A stretch of DNA of 8,235 bases from CAYOXD01 sp964407825 (lineage in GTDB: Bacteria > Desulfobacterota > Desulfobacteria > Desulfobacterales > JAFDDL01). Location: positions 1 to 8,235 of the forward strand of contig CAYOXD010000121.1 in the NCBI GenBank assembly GCA_964407825.1, given 5' to 3'. Positions 1 to 6,120 of this stretch are shown in pieces. The first letter of the stretch is position 1; each line of letters starts with the position of its first letter. Under the pieces are notes generated by a model. It searched no databases and was not told the DNA's origin. It saw only the letters and a program-made list of their open reading frames with translations. Made by a program: the position numbers and the translations under genes.

Positions 1-1
1 G

Positions 2-1843
2 GCCCTGGGCCGGGACCGGTGCCACTACACCTACCGCGATCCCCACTGGGAGCGGGCAATGGGCACGGTGGTGGCCACCGAGCAGGTGAGCCTCTTCGGT
101 CTCGTCATCGTTCCCGGCCGGAAGGTGCTCTATGGCCGCACCCATCCGGAGGAAGCCTCCCGGATCTTCATCCAGAGCGCCCTGGTGGAAGGCGATGTAC
201 GCCGCCCTCCAGGCTTCATGAAGCACAACCAACGGCTCATCGATTCCGTGCAGGACCTTGAGAACCGGATCCGGCGCCGGGATCTTCTCATCGATGCGGC
301 GGATCTTTTCCAGTTCTACGAATCGCGCATCGGCGGCATCCATGACATCCGGACCCTGGAGCGCCGCATCAAAAAGGAGGGGGGGGACGATTTCCTCCGG
401 ATGAGGGAAAAGGACCTTCTGCGGTATGCGCCCGATGAGGCGGAGCTGGCCCTCTATCCGAAAGGGATCCGCATCGCAGGGGATGCCTTTCCCTGCGACT
501 ACCGGTTCGAGCCGGGCGCGGAGGCCGACGGGGTCACCGTGCGCATCCCCGCCACCCAGTCCGGCGGGGTGCCGGTGGAGGATCTGGACTGGCTGGTTCC
601 GGGCCTCTTCCAGGAGAAGGTGGCCGCCCTGATAAAGGGCCTTCCCAAGGCGTACCGTAAGCGGCTGGTGCCCGTGGCCGACACGGTGGAGATCATCCTG
701 GCAGAGATGGAAAAAAGGGAGGGAAGTCTCCTGAGCACCCTGGGGGCGTTCATCCACCGCCGCTTCGGGGTGGACATCCCCGTATCGGCCTGGTCCGAGG
801 CGCCCCTGCCCGATCACCTCCGGATGCGTATCGCCATCACGGCCCCCGACGGTCGTCAGATCACCGCCAGCCGGGATCCGGCCATCCTCCACCAGGCTCC
901 CGGCCAGGTACCCTTGCCCGAGGGCTTCGATTCGGCAAGGCGCGAATGGGAGAGAACGGGCATCAGCGACTGGGATTTCGGTGATCTGCCCGAGAGCCTC
1001 ACCCTGGCGGGCGGGGGCGGGAAACGCTGGGTCGCCTACCCTGCCCTCACACCGGATCCCGCCGGCTCGGGGCCGCTGTCCCTGCGGCTCCATCTCGACC
1101 GCCGCGAGGCCAGGGCGGTCCACCGCACCGGGGTGCGCTCGCTCTTCATGCGCCACCTCACAAGGGACCTGAAGCTTCTGAAGAAGATAATCACGCTCCC
1201 CAGGGAAGCCACGGTTCAGGCGGCCTGCCTGGGCGGGGAGAAGAAGATCCAGGCCCATCTCATCGAAAGCCTTACCCGGGAGCTCTTCACGCAGGACATC
1301 CGAACCCGGGAGGCCTTCGAAGCCCAGCTGGAACGGTTCTCCACAGAGATCGTCCCCCTGGCCCAGAGGCGTCTGGATCTCTTCCTGCCGGTACTGGCGG
1401 CGGTCCACGAGGTCCGAAGCCGGCTCTTCGGGCTGGAGCGCGCGGCAGGAGGCGGCAGGCCCTCCGGAATCCTCCAGGATATCCGCAACGAGCTGGAGCG
1501 ACTGGCCCCGGAGCATCTGCTCACCCTCTATGACAACGAGCGGCTTTCCCATCTTCCCCGCTACATCCGCGCCCTTGGCATCCGGGCCGCGCGAGCGGTG
1601 GAAAACCCGGACCGGGACCTTCAGCGGATGGGCCAGATCCGGCCCCACGGGGAGCGGCTCGCACGTCTCCTGGCAGGCCTCACCTCCGCCAGCTCCGATG
1701 AGAAGCGCCGGGGAATCGAGGCATACTTCTGGATGCTGGAGGAATTCAAGGTGTCGGTCTTTGCCCAGGAACTCAAGACGCCGATTCCCATCTCCGCCAA
1801 GCGCCTCGACAAAAAGGCCGCCGAGCTGGAACGGATGGCCTGA
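2..1843 (+). CDS. hrpA: ATP-dependent RNA helicase HrpA, C-terminal half (5' end outside window)
   Basis: This is the C-terminal part of HrpA, a cytosolic DEAH-family RNA helicase linked in E. coli to mRNA processing and rescue of stalled or collided ribosomes. The reading frame is open from base 2, before the first ATG (base 59), and the codons upstream of that ATG (YRDPHWERAMG) already match HrpA (E. coli has SEPHWEKAQG), so the true start lies left of the window. 613 residues are visible of a protein usually near 1,300. The helicase motifs are off-window. What is seen is the end of the OB-fold/auxiliary region (VSLFGLVIVPGRKV, then FIQSALVEGDV) and the long DUF3418 domain. Landmarks are YRFEPGAEADGVTV, LIKGLPKAYRK, WDFGDLPESL and the terminal VFAQELKTPIPISAKRL, all recognisable in E. 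coli HrpA. No frameshift or internal stop is present. There is no convincing intrinsic terminator directly after the TGA stop. I am very sure of the family. Confidence 0.95.
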   Translation, partial: ALGRDRCHYTYRDPHWERAMGTVVATEQVSLFGLVIVPGRKVLYGRTHPEEASRIFIQSALVEGDVRRPPGFMKHNQRLIDSVQDLENRIRRRDLLIDAADLFQFYESRIGGIHDIRTLERRIKKEGGDDFLRMREKDLLRYAPDEAELALYPKGIRIAGDAFPCDYRFEPGAEADGVTVRIPATQSGGVPVEDLDWLVPGLFQEKVAALIKGLPKAYRKRLVPVADTVEIILAEMEKREGSLLSTLGAFIHRRFGVDIPVSAWSEAPLPDHLRMRIAITAPDGRQITASRDPAILHQAPGQVPLPEGFDSARREWERTGISDWDFGDLPESLTLAGGGGKRWVAYPALTPDPAGSGPLSLRLHLDRREARAVHRTGVRSLFMRHLTRDLKLLKKIITLPREATVQAACLGGEKKIQAHLIESLTRELFTQDIRTREAFEAQLERFSTEIVPLAQRRLDLFLPVLAAVHEVRSRLFGLERAAGGGRPSGILQDIRNELERLAPEHLLTLYDNERLSHLPRYIRALGIRAARAVENPDRDLQRMGQIRPHGERLARLLAGLTSASSDEKRRGIEAYFWMLEEFKVSVFAQELKTPIPISAKRLDKKAAELERMA

Positions 1844-1997
1844 TCAACCGCATAAAAAGCTACGCCCTTCCCGCTCCGATGCCGCGGTGGTAATACAATC
1901 GAGAATGGGGATGACAAGCGGCCCGCGACACCTCACCCGCGCCGTGGCAGGAATGAAAGGCCGTTCACCGAGAATTGCTGAAGAATGAAGGTTGGGA
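1844..1997. other. Spacer after hrpA, no gene seen
   Basis: I see no supported gene on either strand in this stretch between the hrpA stop and the promoter for the next transcript. Short open frames cross it but lack ribosome binding sites and recognisable protein content. No clear terminator for hrpA is visible here, so hrpA transcription may end by Rho or read on as far as the strong terminator at 2097-2127. Confidence 0.5.
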
Positions 1998-2025
1998 TTG
2001 ACATACGGGAAAAATATGCTAAATA
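1998..2025 (+). promoter_or_regulatory. Candidate sigma70-type promoter upstream of deaD
   Basis: A perfect -35 hexamer TTGACA (1998-2003) is followed by a 16-bp spacer and a -10-like TAAATA (2020-2025). The -10 is preceded by TG at 2017-2018, giving an extended -10 arrangement. The -10 alone is a modest match to TATAAT, but the -35, spacing and TG together make a credible promoter. The predicted start is near 2031, exactly where a stable hairpin begins. It would drive the leader RNA and, with read-through, the DEAD-box helicase gene. Confidence 0.6.
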
Positions 2026-2030
2026 GACTT

Positions 2031-2127
2031 GTTCGGATCCGTTAGCGGATCTGCCAATGAACGTTTTACAACCGGTTTTGCATATTCGAAGTGATGGCCC
2101 GGCGAACGTTTTGCCGGGCATTTTTTG
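2031..2127 (+). ncRNA. Candidate ~97-nt leader RNA or small RNA upstream of deaD
   Basis: This is the stretch between the predicted transcription start and a strong intrinsic terminator. It starts with a hairpin, 2034-2041 pairing with 2046-2053 (eight pairs including one G-U, loop TTAG). A linker of about 43 nt follows, containing the 9-mer GAACGTTTT (2059-2067), and then the terminator hairpin, whose loop is the same 9-mer (2104-2112). A 5' hairpin, single-stranded middle and U-tailed terminator is the usual build of a bacterial small RNA, and equally of an attenuated mRNA leader. I do not recognise it as a known RNA family. The element precedes an RNA helicase gene in the same orientation, so regulation of that gene is the simplest reading. 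Existence as a discrete RNA is inferred from sequence only. Confidence 0.45.
2097..2127 (+). terminator. Strong Rho-independent terminator between hrpA and deaD
   Basis: GCCCGGC (2097-2103) pairs perfectly with GCCGGGC (2113-2119) across a nine-base loop, and the stem is followed by A and six Ts (2121-2126). A seven-pair all-G/C stem plus T tract is a textbook intrinsic terminator on the + strand. It lies downstream of the promoter at 1998-2025 and 120 bases before the deaD start, so it would end a short transcript unless it is bypassed. It may also stop read-through from hrpA. Confidence 0.85.
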
Positions 2128-2184
2128 TTTCAACAGTAAGGCTCTGGATGATTCGGGTCGGGCCGGCTGTTGCGGACACCAGGG

Positions 2185-2208
2185 GCCGCCCCCGAAAGGG
2201 GATGCGGC
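2185..2208 (+). promoter_or_regulatory. GNRA-capped hairpin in the deaD 5' leader
   Basis: GCCGC (2185-2189) pairs with GCGGC (2204-2208). Inside it CCCC (2190-2193) pairs with GGGG (2198-2201) around a GAAA tetraloop (2194-2197), with a two-base AT bulge on the 3' side. All nine pairs are G-C. There is no T tract after it, so it is not a terminator. It sits 26 bases ahead of the Shine-Dalgarno sequence and may insulate, stabilise or regulate the deaD message. The structure is clear; the role is inferred. Confidence 0.45.
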
Positions 2209-2234
2209 ATGGATTCACCCATATCATCATCCTT

Positions 2235-2239
2235 AGGAG
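2235..2239 (+). promoter_or_regulatory. Shine-Dalgarno sequence fixing the deaD start
   Basis: AGGAG lies seven bases before the ATG at 2247. The frame stays open upstream as far as a GTG at 2091, but that start would lie inside the leader and terminator and would add about 52 residues of non-helicase sequence. The ATG at 2247 also puts the Q-motif Phe at residue 5, as is normal for the family, so it is chosen. Confidence 0.85.
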
Positions 2240-2246
2240 CCTTTCT

Positions 2247-3884
2247 ATGACCACATCGTTTCACAATCTTTCCCTCCACCCAAACCTTATCCAGACCGTA
2301 TCGGAGCTGGGCTATGAAGCCCCCACCCCCGTCCAGGAGGCCGTTATCCCCCTGATGCTGGACGGCCGGGACGTTATCGCCCAGGCCCAGACGGGCACCG
2401 GCAAAACAGCCGCCTTTTCCCTTCCCATCCTGCAGGGTCTCGACCCCTCCCAGGGACACGTTCAGAGCCTCGTGCTGGCCCCCACCCGCGAGCTGGCGCT
2501 CCAGGTGGCAGACGCCATTCACCAGTACGGTCGGCAGTTGAATGTCCGGGTTCTGGCCGTATACGGCGGTCAGCCCTACAGCCGCCAGATCAGCCGGCTC
2601 AGGAAGGGGGTTCAAATCGTGGTGGGAACCCCGGGACGGCTGCTGGATCTCATCCGTCAGACGGCCCTGGACATAAGCCGGGTCTCGAACGTCATCCTGG
2701 ACGAAGCCGACGAGATGCTCAGCATGGGGTTTGTGGGGGATATTGAAACCATCCTGGAGCTCACCCCCAAGGAGCGACAGACCGCCCTCTTTTCCGCCAC
2801 CCTGCCGCCCAAGATCCGGCGGCTGGCCGCGCGGTACCTGCAGGACCCCCGCACGGTCACCCTCGGCGAGGAAAAGCTCACCGCCGCCGCCCTCACCCAG
2901 CGCTATTATCTGGTGAACGAGGCCGACAAGCTGGCCGCCCTCACTCGAATCATCGAGATGGAGCCCCTCACCAGCGCCCTTGCCTTTGTCCGCACCCGGC
3001 TGGGCACGGGGGAACTGGCCAACGCCCTCAGCGCCCGTGGGGTATCGGCCGAGGCCTTGAACGGAGACCTGAGCCAGGAGTCGCGGGAAAAGGTGCTCGA
3101 GCGTTTCCGGAACGGCCAGGTCCAGGTCCTGGTGGCCACGGACGTGGCGGCCCGCGGCCTGGATATCGAGGATATCTCCCATGTCTTCAATTATGACCTG
3201 CCCCGGGACCCCGAGATCTATGTGCACCGGGTGGGACGAACGGGCCGGGCCGGCAAGCCGGGGCTTGCCATTTCCCTTCTGGCCCCACAGGACCGGTGGC
3301 GGCTGACCCGAATAGAGAAATATGCCGGGCAGCGGCTGCAGCAGGCATCCCTTCCGGGCGTCGAAGAGATCCAGGCCCGGCGGGACGCCCGGCTGCTGGA
3401 GCAGGTGGAGGTCTGGCTCAAAAGGGGTCGCTGCAATCGGGAACGGGAGATGGTCGAAACCCTCGTAAATACCGGTCATGACCCGCTGCAGATTGCCGCC
3501 ATCGCCCTTAAGATGGCCCGGGTGGAGGACAAAAAACGCCCCATCGAGAAGGTCGCCGAGCCGGCCGTCCCCAGCAAGAGCAGACCCGCGGCACCGGAGC
3601 GACGGCCCGGCCGACGAGCCGGGGGTCCGGCCGCCGGAGCCGCCCATGAGCGGGGCATGGTGCGTCTGGTATTCAAGGCGGGAAAATCCGACGGCGCCCA
3701 GGTGAACCATGTGGTGGCAGGCCTGGCCCACCAGGGGAACATCCCCGGCGCGGTCATCGGGAAAATCAGCATCCAGGAACGCTGCACCCTGGTGGATATA
3801 CCGGAACGCTTCCTGAAACAGGTACTGGACAAGAGCGGCTACCGGATCGGCCGGACCCGGGTCTGCGCCCGGCTGGCCTCCTGA
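2247..3884 (+). CDS. deaD: DEAD-box ATP-dependent RNA helicase, DeaD/CsdA type
   Basis: This is a 545-residue cytosolic RNA helicase that uses ATP to unwind short RNA duplexes; CsdA relatives act in large-subunit ribosome assembly, mRNA decay and growth in the cold. Motifs in order: Q motif with Phe5 and PTPVQ (26-30), motif I AQTGTGKT (47-54), Ia PTREL (79-83), GG (107-108), TPGR (128-131), DEAD (152-155), SAT (183-185), FVRTR (247-251), TDVAARGLD (298-306) and HRVGRTGR (327-334). After the two RecA-like domains comes a helical region (about 370-425) like the CsdA dimerisation segment, then a basic Pro/Arg/Ala-rich linker (about 429-467). Last is a DbpA/CsdA-type RNA-binding RRM domain (about 469-545, from MVRLVFKAG to RVCARLAS). 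It is longer than DbpA and shorter than E. coli CsdA, which has an extended basic tail lacking here. The leader with promoter, terminator and hairpins suggests regulated expression. deaD/csdA is the preferred name; dbpA is less likely because of the central dimerisation-like region. Confidence 0.93.
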   Translation: MTTSFHNLSLHPNLIQTVSELGYEAPTPVQEAVIPLMLDGRDVIAQAQTGTGKTAAFSLPILQGLDPSQGHVQSLVLAPTRELALQVADAIHQYGRQLNVRVLAVYGGQPYSRQISRLRKGVQIVVGTPGRLLDLIRQTALDISRVSNVILDEADEMLSMGFVGDIETILELTPKERQTALFSATLPPKIRRLAARYLQDPRTVTLGEEKLTAAALTQRYYLVNEADKLAALTRIIEMEPLTSALAFVRTRLGTGELANALSARGVSAEALNGDLSQESREKVLERFRNGQVQVLVATDVAARGLDIEDISHVFNYDLPRDPEIYVHRVGRTGRAGKPGLAISLLAPQDRWRLTRIEKYAGQRLQQASLPGVEEIQARRDARLLEQVEVWLKRGRCNREREMVETLVNTGHDPLQIAAIALKMARVEDKKRPIEKVAEPAVPSKSRPAAPERRPGRRAGGPAAGAAHERGMVRLVFKAGKSDGAQVNHVVAGLAHQGNIPGAVIGKISIQERCTLVDIPERFLKQVLDKSGYRIGRTRVCARLAS

Positions 3885-3930
3885 AGGCGGGTCCCCCCAG
3901 CCCTTCCTTCTTCCCATGAGGATTTCGCCT

Positions 3931-3956
3931 CCGGGCCGTTCAAGGAAACGGCCTGG
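3931..3956. terminator. Hairpin in the convergent gap after deaD (possible terminator)
   Basis: CCGGGCCGTT (3931-3940) pairs with AACGGCCTGG (3947-3956) around a six-base loop: ten pairs including one G-T. It lies 47 bases after the deaD stop and between two convergent genes, which suits a shared transcription stop. No T tract follows on either strand, so as an intrinsic terminator it is non-canonical. A second, weaker hairpin (CAGGA 3973-3977 with TCCTG 3982-3986, loop TTTT) lies between it and the end of the minus-strand gene. Confidence 0.4.
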
Positions 3957-4015
3957 AGACGATAATTCATACCAGGATTTTTCCTGACCGCCGCGATTTT
4001 ACATGCTTCTTGCGC

Positions 4016-4360
4016 TCAAAGATGCCGCAAACGGACGTCCTGTTCGTTCTTATGATAGACATCGAAGAAAACGACGCTGCGGTCGGTCACCTCTCCGCAG
4101 GAACCGCAGTGTTCAAGCTTCCGCGCTTCTTTGCGGCAGCGCTCGCACCAGTGATAAATCAGCCGATAGTCGCGCCGCCCCACATACTTCTTCAATCTGC
4201 CGTGATGCGCGCCATGCATCCAGCCGTCCGCATCGCCTGGGTTTTCCAGCAGCCGTTCGATCACCCGGTGAATGCGCCCGTGGCCGACCGGGTCATGGCG
4301 GCTGATCTTGTCCAGTTTCGTGGTAAAATGCTCGGTAGGGTGATAGATGAATTTAGGCAT
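4016..4360 (-). CDS. RelE/ParE-fold small protein with a four-cysteine insert
   Basis: This 114-residue protein resembles the RelE/ParE toxin superfamily, whose toxins cleave ribosome-bound mRNA (RelE) or poison gyrase (ParE). Visible family features are the N-terminal FIYHPTEHFTTKLDKI strand and helix, the long second helix (HRVIERLLEN), the core strand pair GRLKKYVGRRDYRLIYHW (54-71), matching RelE YKIKLRSSGYRLVYQV, and the late strand VVFFDVYHK (96-104). Between the core strands sits C72-x2-C75-x9-C85-x2-C88, a probable zinc knuckle absent from E. coli RelE. The C-terminal Tyr of active RelE seems to be replaced (HKNEQDVRLRHL). The gene starts 30 bases after the ABC permease stop, so it is probably the last cistron of that operon. 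Its Shine-Dalgarno is weak (GGAG 13 bases upstream). No antitoxin gene lies next to it. It may be a solitary toxin, an inactive relative or an RNA-binding protein; the fold assignment is fairly good, the activity unknown. Confidence 0.7.
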   Translation of the reverse strand: MPKFIYHPTEHFTTKLDKISRHDPVGHGRIHRVIERLLENPGDADGWMHGAHHGRLKKYVGRRDYRLIYHWCERCRKEARKLEHCGSCGEVTDRSVVFFDVYHKNEQDVRLRHL

Positions 4361-4387
4361 GTTCAGGTCTAAACTCCAGACGTGTTT

Positions 4388-5236
4388 CTACACGATGTCA
4401 ATTTTCCCGAAGCGCACAAAGAGCAGTGCACCGAGAACGATGCAGTAGAGAATGATATTGATCAGTGGATACACCTGCCCGAACCCATGGAAGGATCCGC
4501 TGCCGAACAGAGAGATTGCAGACTGCTGAACCCCCAGGAGTTTGGGCCACAGGAAATAGACGAGCTTCCACCCTGTCAGGGACGGCTGCGGATGCACGCC
4601 CGGTTGCCCCATCATCATCTGCGCTATCCCGCTGTGACTGACGGCGGCAATACCCTCGGCCACGAAGCCCGCGACCCCAACGCCCAGGACGCTGAGAAAA
4701 GCGACGACATCGGACATCAGCAGCGAAAGGAGAAGCACGGCAATGACCACAAAGAGCAGGTTGACGGAACAGATCAATGAGGCGGCAAGATATCCCGGCA
4801 TGAAAACGTCCCGATCCATGAAAGCGATCAGGAAAACGATGCCGTGAAGAAGGAACATGAACAGTACCGACAAGCCCCACAATCCAATAATTTTCCCCGA
4901 CACATACTGCCACCTGGTGATCGGTTTGGACAACACGCAGGACAGCGTGCCGTCATTCCGATCGCGACTGAAAACACGCATCGAGAGCAGCGCCGCGATG
5001 ACCATCACCCCGGCGGCAATGACGTGGAAGGCAGCTGTCGATAGGGCCCTGACAACGCTCTCGGCATCGAGATACTGCCCGTTCACCATATAGTCTCCCC
5101 GGTAGCAGCCGCGAAGGAGAAAAACACACAGGGCACAGAAAGCGAACATGATGACGAACCCCTTATGCCGCAGTTCATCCATCAGGGTGTATTTGGCTAT
5201 CCGGAAAACGGCGGGAAGCGCTTTCGAGGGTTTCAT
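4388..5236 (-). CDS. ABC-2 type transporter permease subunit
   Basis: A 282-residue inner-membrane protein forming the channel half of an ABC exporter, partnered by the ATPase encoded just upstream. Six hydrophobic segments are visible at roughly residues 26-44, 68-89, 115-138, 148-173, 176-198 and 257-277, the usual ABC-2 (NosY/NatB-like) topology. Between segments 2 and 3 lies RDRNDGTLSCVLSKPITRWQ (91-110), the conserved cytoplasmic coupling region (ExxxGTLxxLLSKPISR) of this family. A long loop between segments 5 and 6 (about 199-256) contains a Gly/Met/Pro-rich stretch. The ATG starts one base after the ATPase stop, with AAAGG in the end of the ATPase gene as ribosome binding site, so translation is coupled. 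The substrate cannot be told from sequence. The stop codon sits in a small hairpin (4381-4394). Confidence 0.88.
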   Translation of the reverse strand: MKPSKALPAVFRIAKYTLMDELRHKGFVIMFAFCALCVFLLRGCYRGDYMVNGQYLDAESVVRALSTAAFHVIAAGVMVIAALLSMRVFSRDRNDGTLSCVLSKPITRWQYVSGKIIGLWGLSVLFMFLLHGIVFLIAFMDRDVFMPGYLAASLICSVNLLFVVIAVLLLSLLMSDVVAFLSVLGVGVAGFVAEGIAAVSHSGIAQMMMGQPGVHPQPSLTGWKLVYFLWPKLLGVQQSAISLFGSGSFHGFGQVYPLINIILYCIVLGALLFVRFGKIDIV

Positions 5237-5237
5237 T

Positions 5238-5942
5238 TCAACCTTTCACAAATTCCACGAACACATCTTCCAGTGTATCGTTGTCCTTGACGATGGCGGA
5301 AATTGCGTCCTTTACCAGAAGCCTGCCGTGATTGATGATGGCGGCGGTATCGCAAATCTTTTCGACCTCTGAAAGAAGGTGTGAATTGAGAAAGACGGTC
5401 ATGCCCCGATCCTTTAACGACTCCAGGAGCAGGCGCGTTTCCCTGATGCCGATGGGGTCCAGGCCGCCGGTGGGCTCGTCGAGAATCAGCAGTTTGGGAT
5501 CCCCCATGAGTGCGGCGCCCAATCCGAAGCGCTGGGTCATGCCCTTGGAATAGGTACCCGCCCTTGCATGTTCCTTTCCCTGCATCCCGATCAGCTCGAC
5601 GATGCGCCGGCATTGTTCAGCTGCCTCGCCCCGGCCCATATCCAACAGCTCGGCGCAACGCATCAGGTATTGCCACCCCGAGAGGGCCGGTGGGATGTGG
5701 TGGTTTTCATCCAGATACCCCACTGAAGTCCGACATTGCGCCTCCGTACTTGAAATGCCGTTTATGGACAGGTTTCCCGCTGTCGGCCGCGTGAAGTCGA
5801 GCAGCATCTTGACGAGGGTCGTTTTCCCCGCGCCGTTGGGCCCAAGCAGCGCGAAATACTCGCCCCCCTTGAGGGAGAAAGAAACATTATCCACGGCCGT
5901 CAAGGAATCGTATCGTTTGGTGACGGATTTCAATTCAATCAT
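5238..5942 (-). CDS. ABC transporter ATP-binding protein (exporter type)
   Basis: A 234-residue cytoplasmic nucleotide-binding subunit that powers the ABC-2 permease downstream. Walker A is GPNGAGKT (34-41), the signature is the variant YSKGMTQR (131-138) typical of NatA/BcrA-like exporters, Walker B is LLILDEP (151-157) with catalytic Glu156, followed by the D-loop GGLDP (159-163) and switch His188. The Q-loop position reads GYLDEN (75-80), with an acidic residue instead of Gln, as in many of these exporters, which carry GYLPE. Catalytic residues are intact, so it should hydrolyse ATP. It ends soon after the nucleotide-binding fold with a short C-terminal tail (EDVFVEFVKG) of the kind seen in this family. 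The start ATG has no obvious Shine-Dalgarno sequence, but MIELKSVTKRY is a typical N terminus for this family. First gene of the ATPase-permease-(RelE-like) operon; a promoter candidate lies about 57 bases upstream. Substrate unknown. Confidence 0.92.
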   Translation of the reverse strand: MIELKSVTKRYDSLTAVDNVSFSLKGGEYFALLGPNGAGKTTLVKMLLDFTRPTAGNLSINGISSTEAQCRTSVGYLDENHHIPPALSGWQYLMRCAELLDMGRGEAAEQCRRIVELIGMQGKEHARAGTYSKGMTQRFGLGAALMGDPKLLILDEPTGGLDPIGIRETRLLLESLKDRGMTVFLNSHLLSEVEKICDTAAIINHGRLLVKDAISAIVKDNDTLEDVFVEFVKG

Positions 5943-5998
5943 AATGATGCACGCAAGTTGAATATGGTGAAAAAGTACCCCTGTATGGAAGCCCGCCT

Positions 5999-6027
5999 CT
6001 TTTACAGGAAAACGGTGAAAATTTCAA
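5999..6027 (-). promoter_or_regulatory. Candidate sigma70-type promoter for the ABC operon
   Basis: Read on the minus strand, TTGAAA (6027-6022, five of six to the -35 consensus) is separated by exactly 17 bp from TAAAAG (6004-5999, four of six to the -10 consensus). The predicted start near 5992 gives a leader of about 50 bases before the ATPase ATG. The rest of the gap up to the hydrolase stop includes an AT-rich patch (6107-6120) and no gene. Confidence 0.45.
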
Positions 6028-6120
6028 CAACGGTCACTAAGACGCAATTGCTCACGTGGCGCCGAACGTTTGCCTGAACACGGCTTAGTCGTCGCAACTA
6101 GTCGCGAAAATTTTATATTA

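Noticed and set aside
1885..1905. TAATACAAT-like -10 element after hrpA
   Set aside because: No -35 element lies at a suitable distance upstream, and the much better TTGACA promoter is about 110 bases further on.
2091..2246. A GTG start for deaD that would add 52 residues
   Set aside because: It lies within the leader and terminator, encodes no helicase-like sequence, and the ATG at 2247 has a good AGGAG site at ideal spacing.
2130..3917. A 595-codon open frame on the minus strand covering almost all of deaD
   Set aside because: It mirrors the DEAD-box gene codon by codon; its product is Gly/Pro/His-rich with no recognisable domain, and long antisense frames are common opposite GC-rich genes with strong third-position bias. 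The plus-strand frame has every helicase motif.
4010..4372. A 120-codon plus-strand frame opposite the RelE-like gene
   Set aside because: The minus-strand product has a coherent RelE-like core and paired cysteines; the plus-strand product matches nothing I know and has no ribosome binding site.
4382..4780. A 132-codon plus-strand frame opposite the ABC permease
   Set aside because: Its product is a His/Asp/Glu-rich antisense image of a membrane protein; the minus-strand frame has six membrane segments and the ABC-2 coupling motif.
4016..5942. Horizontal transfer of the ABC and RelE-like block suggested by somewhat lower GC by eye
   Set aside because: The difference is slight and uncounted, no mobile-element genes, direct repeats or tRNA integration sites flank the block, and membrane-protein codon use can shift composition.
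6061..6074. GCCGAACGTTTGCC resembling the leader element around 2101-2115
   Set aside because: The similarity is short, without a stem or T tract, and looks like coincidence.
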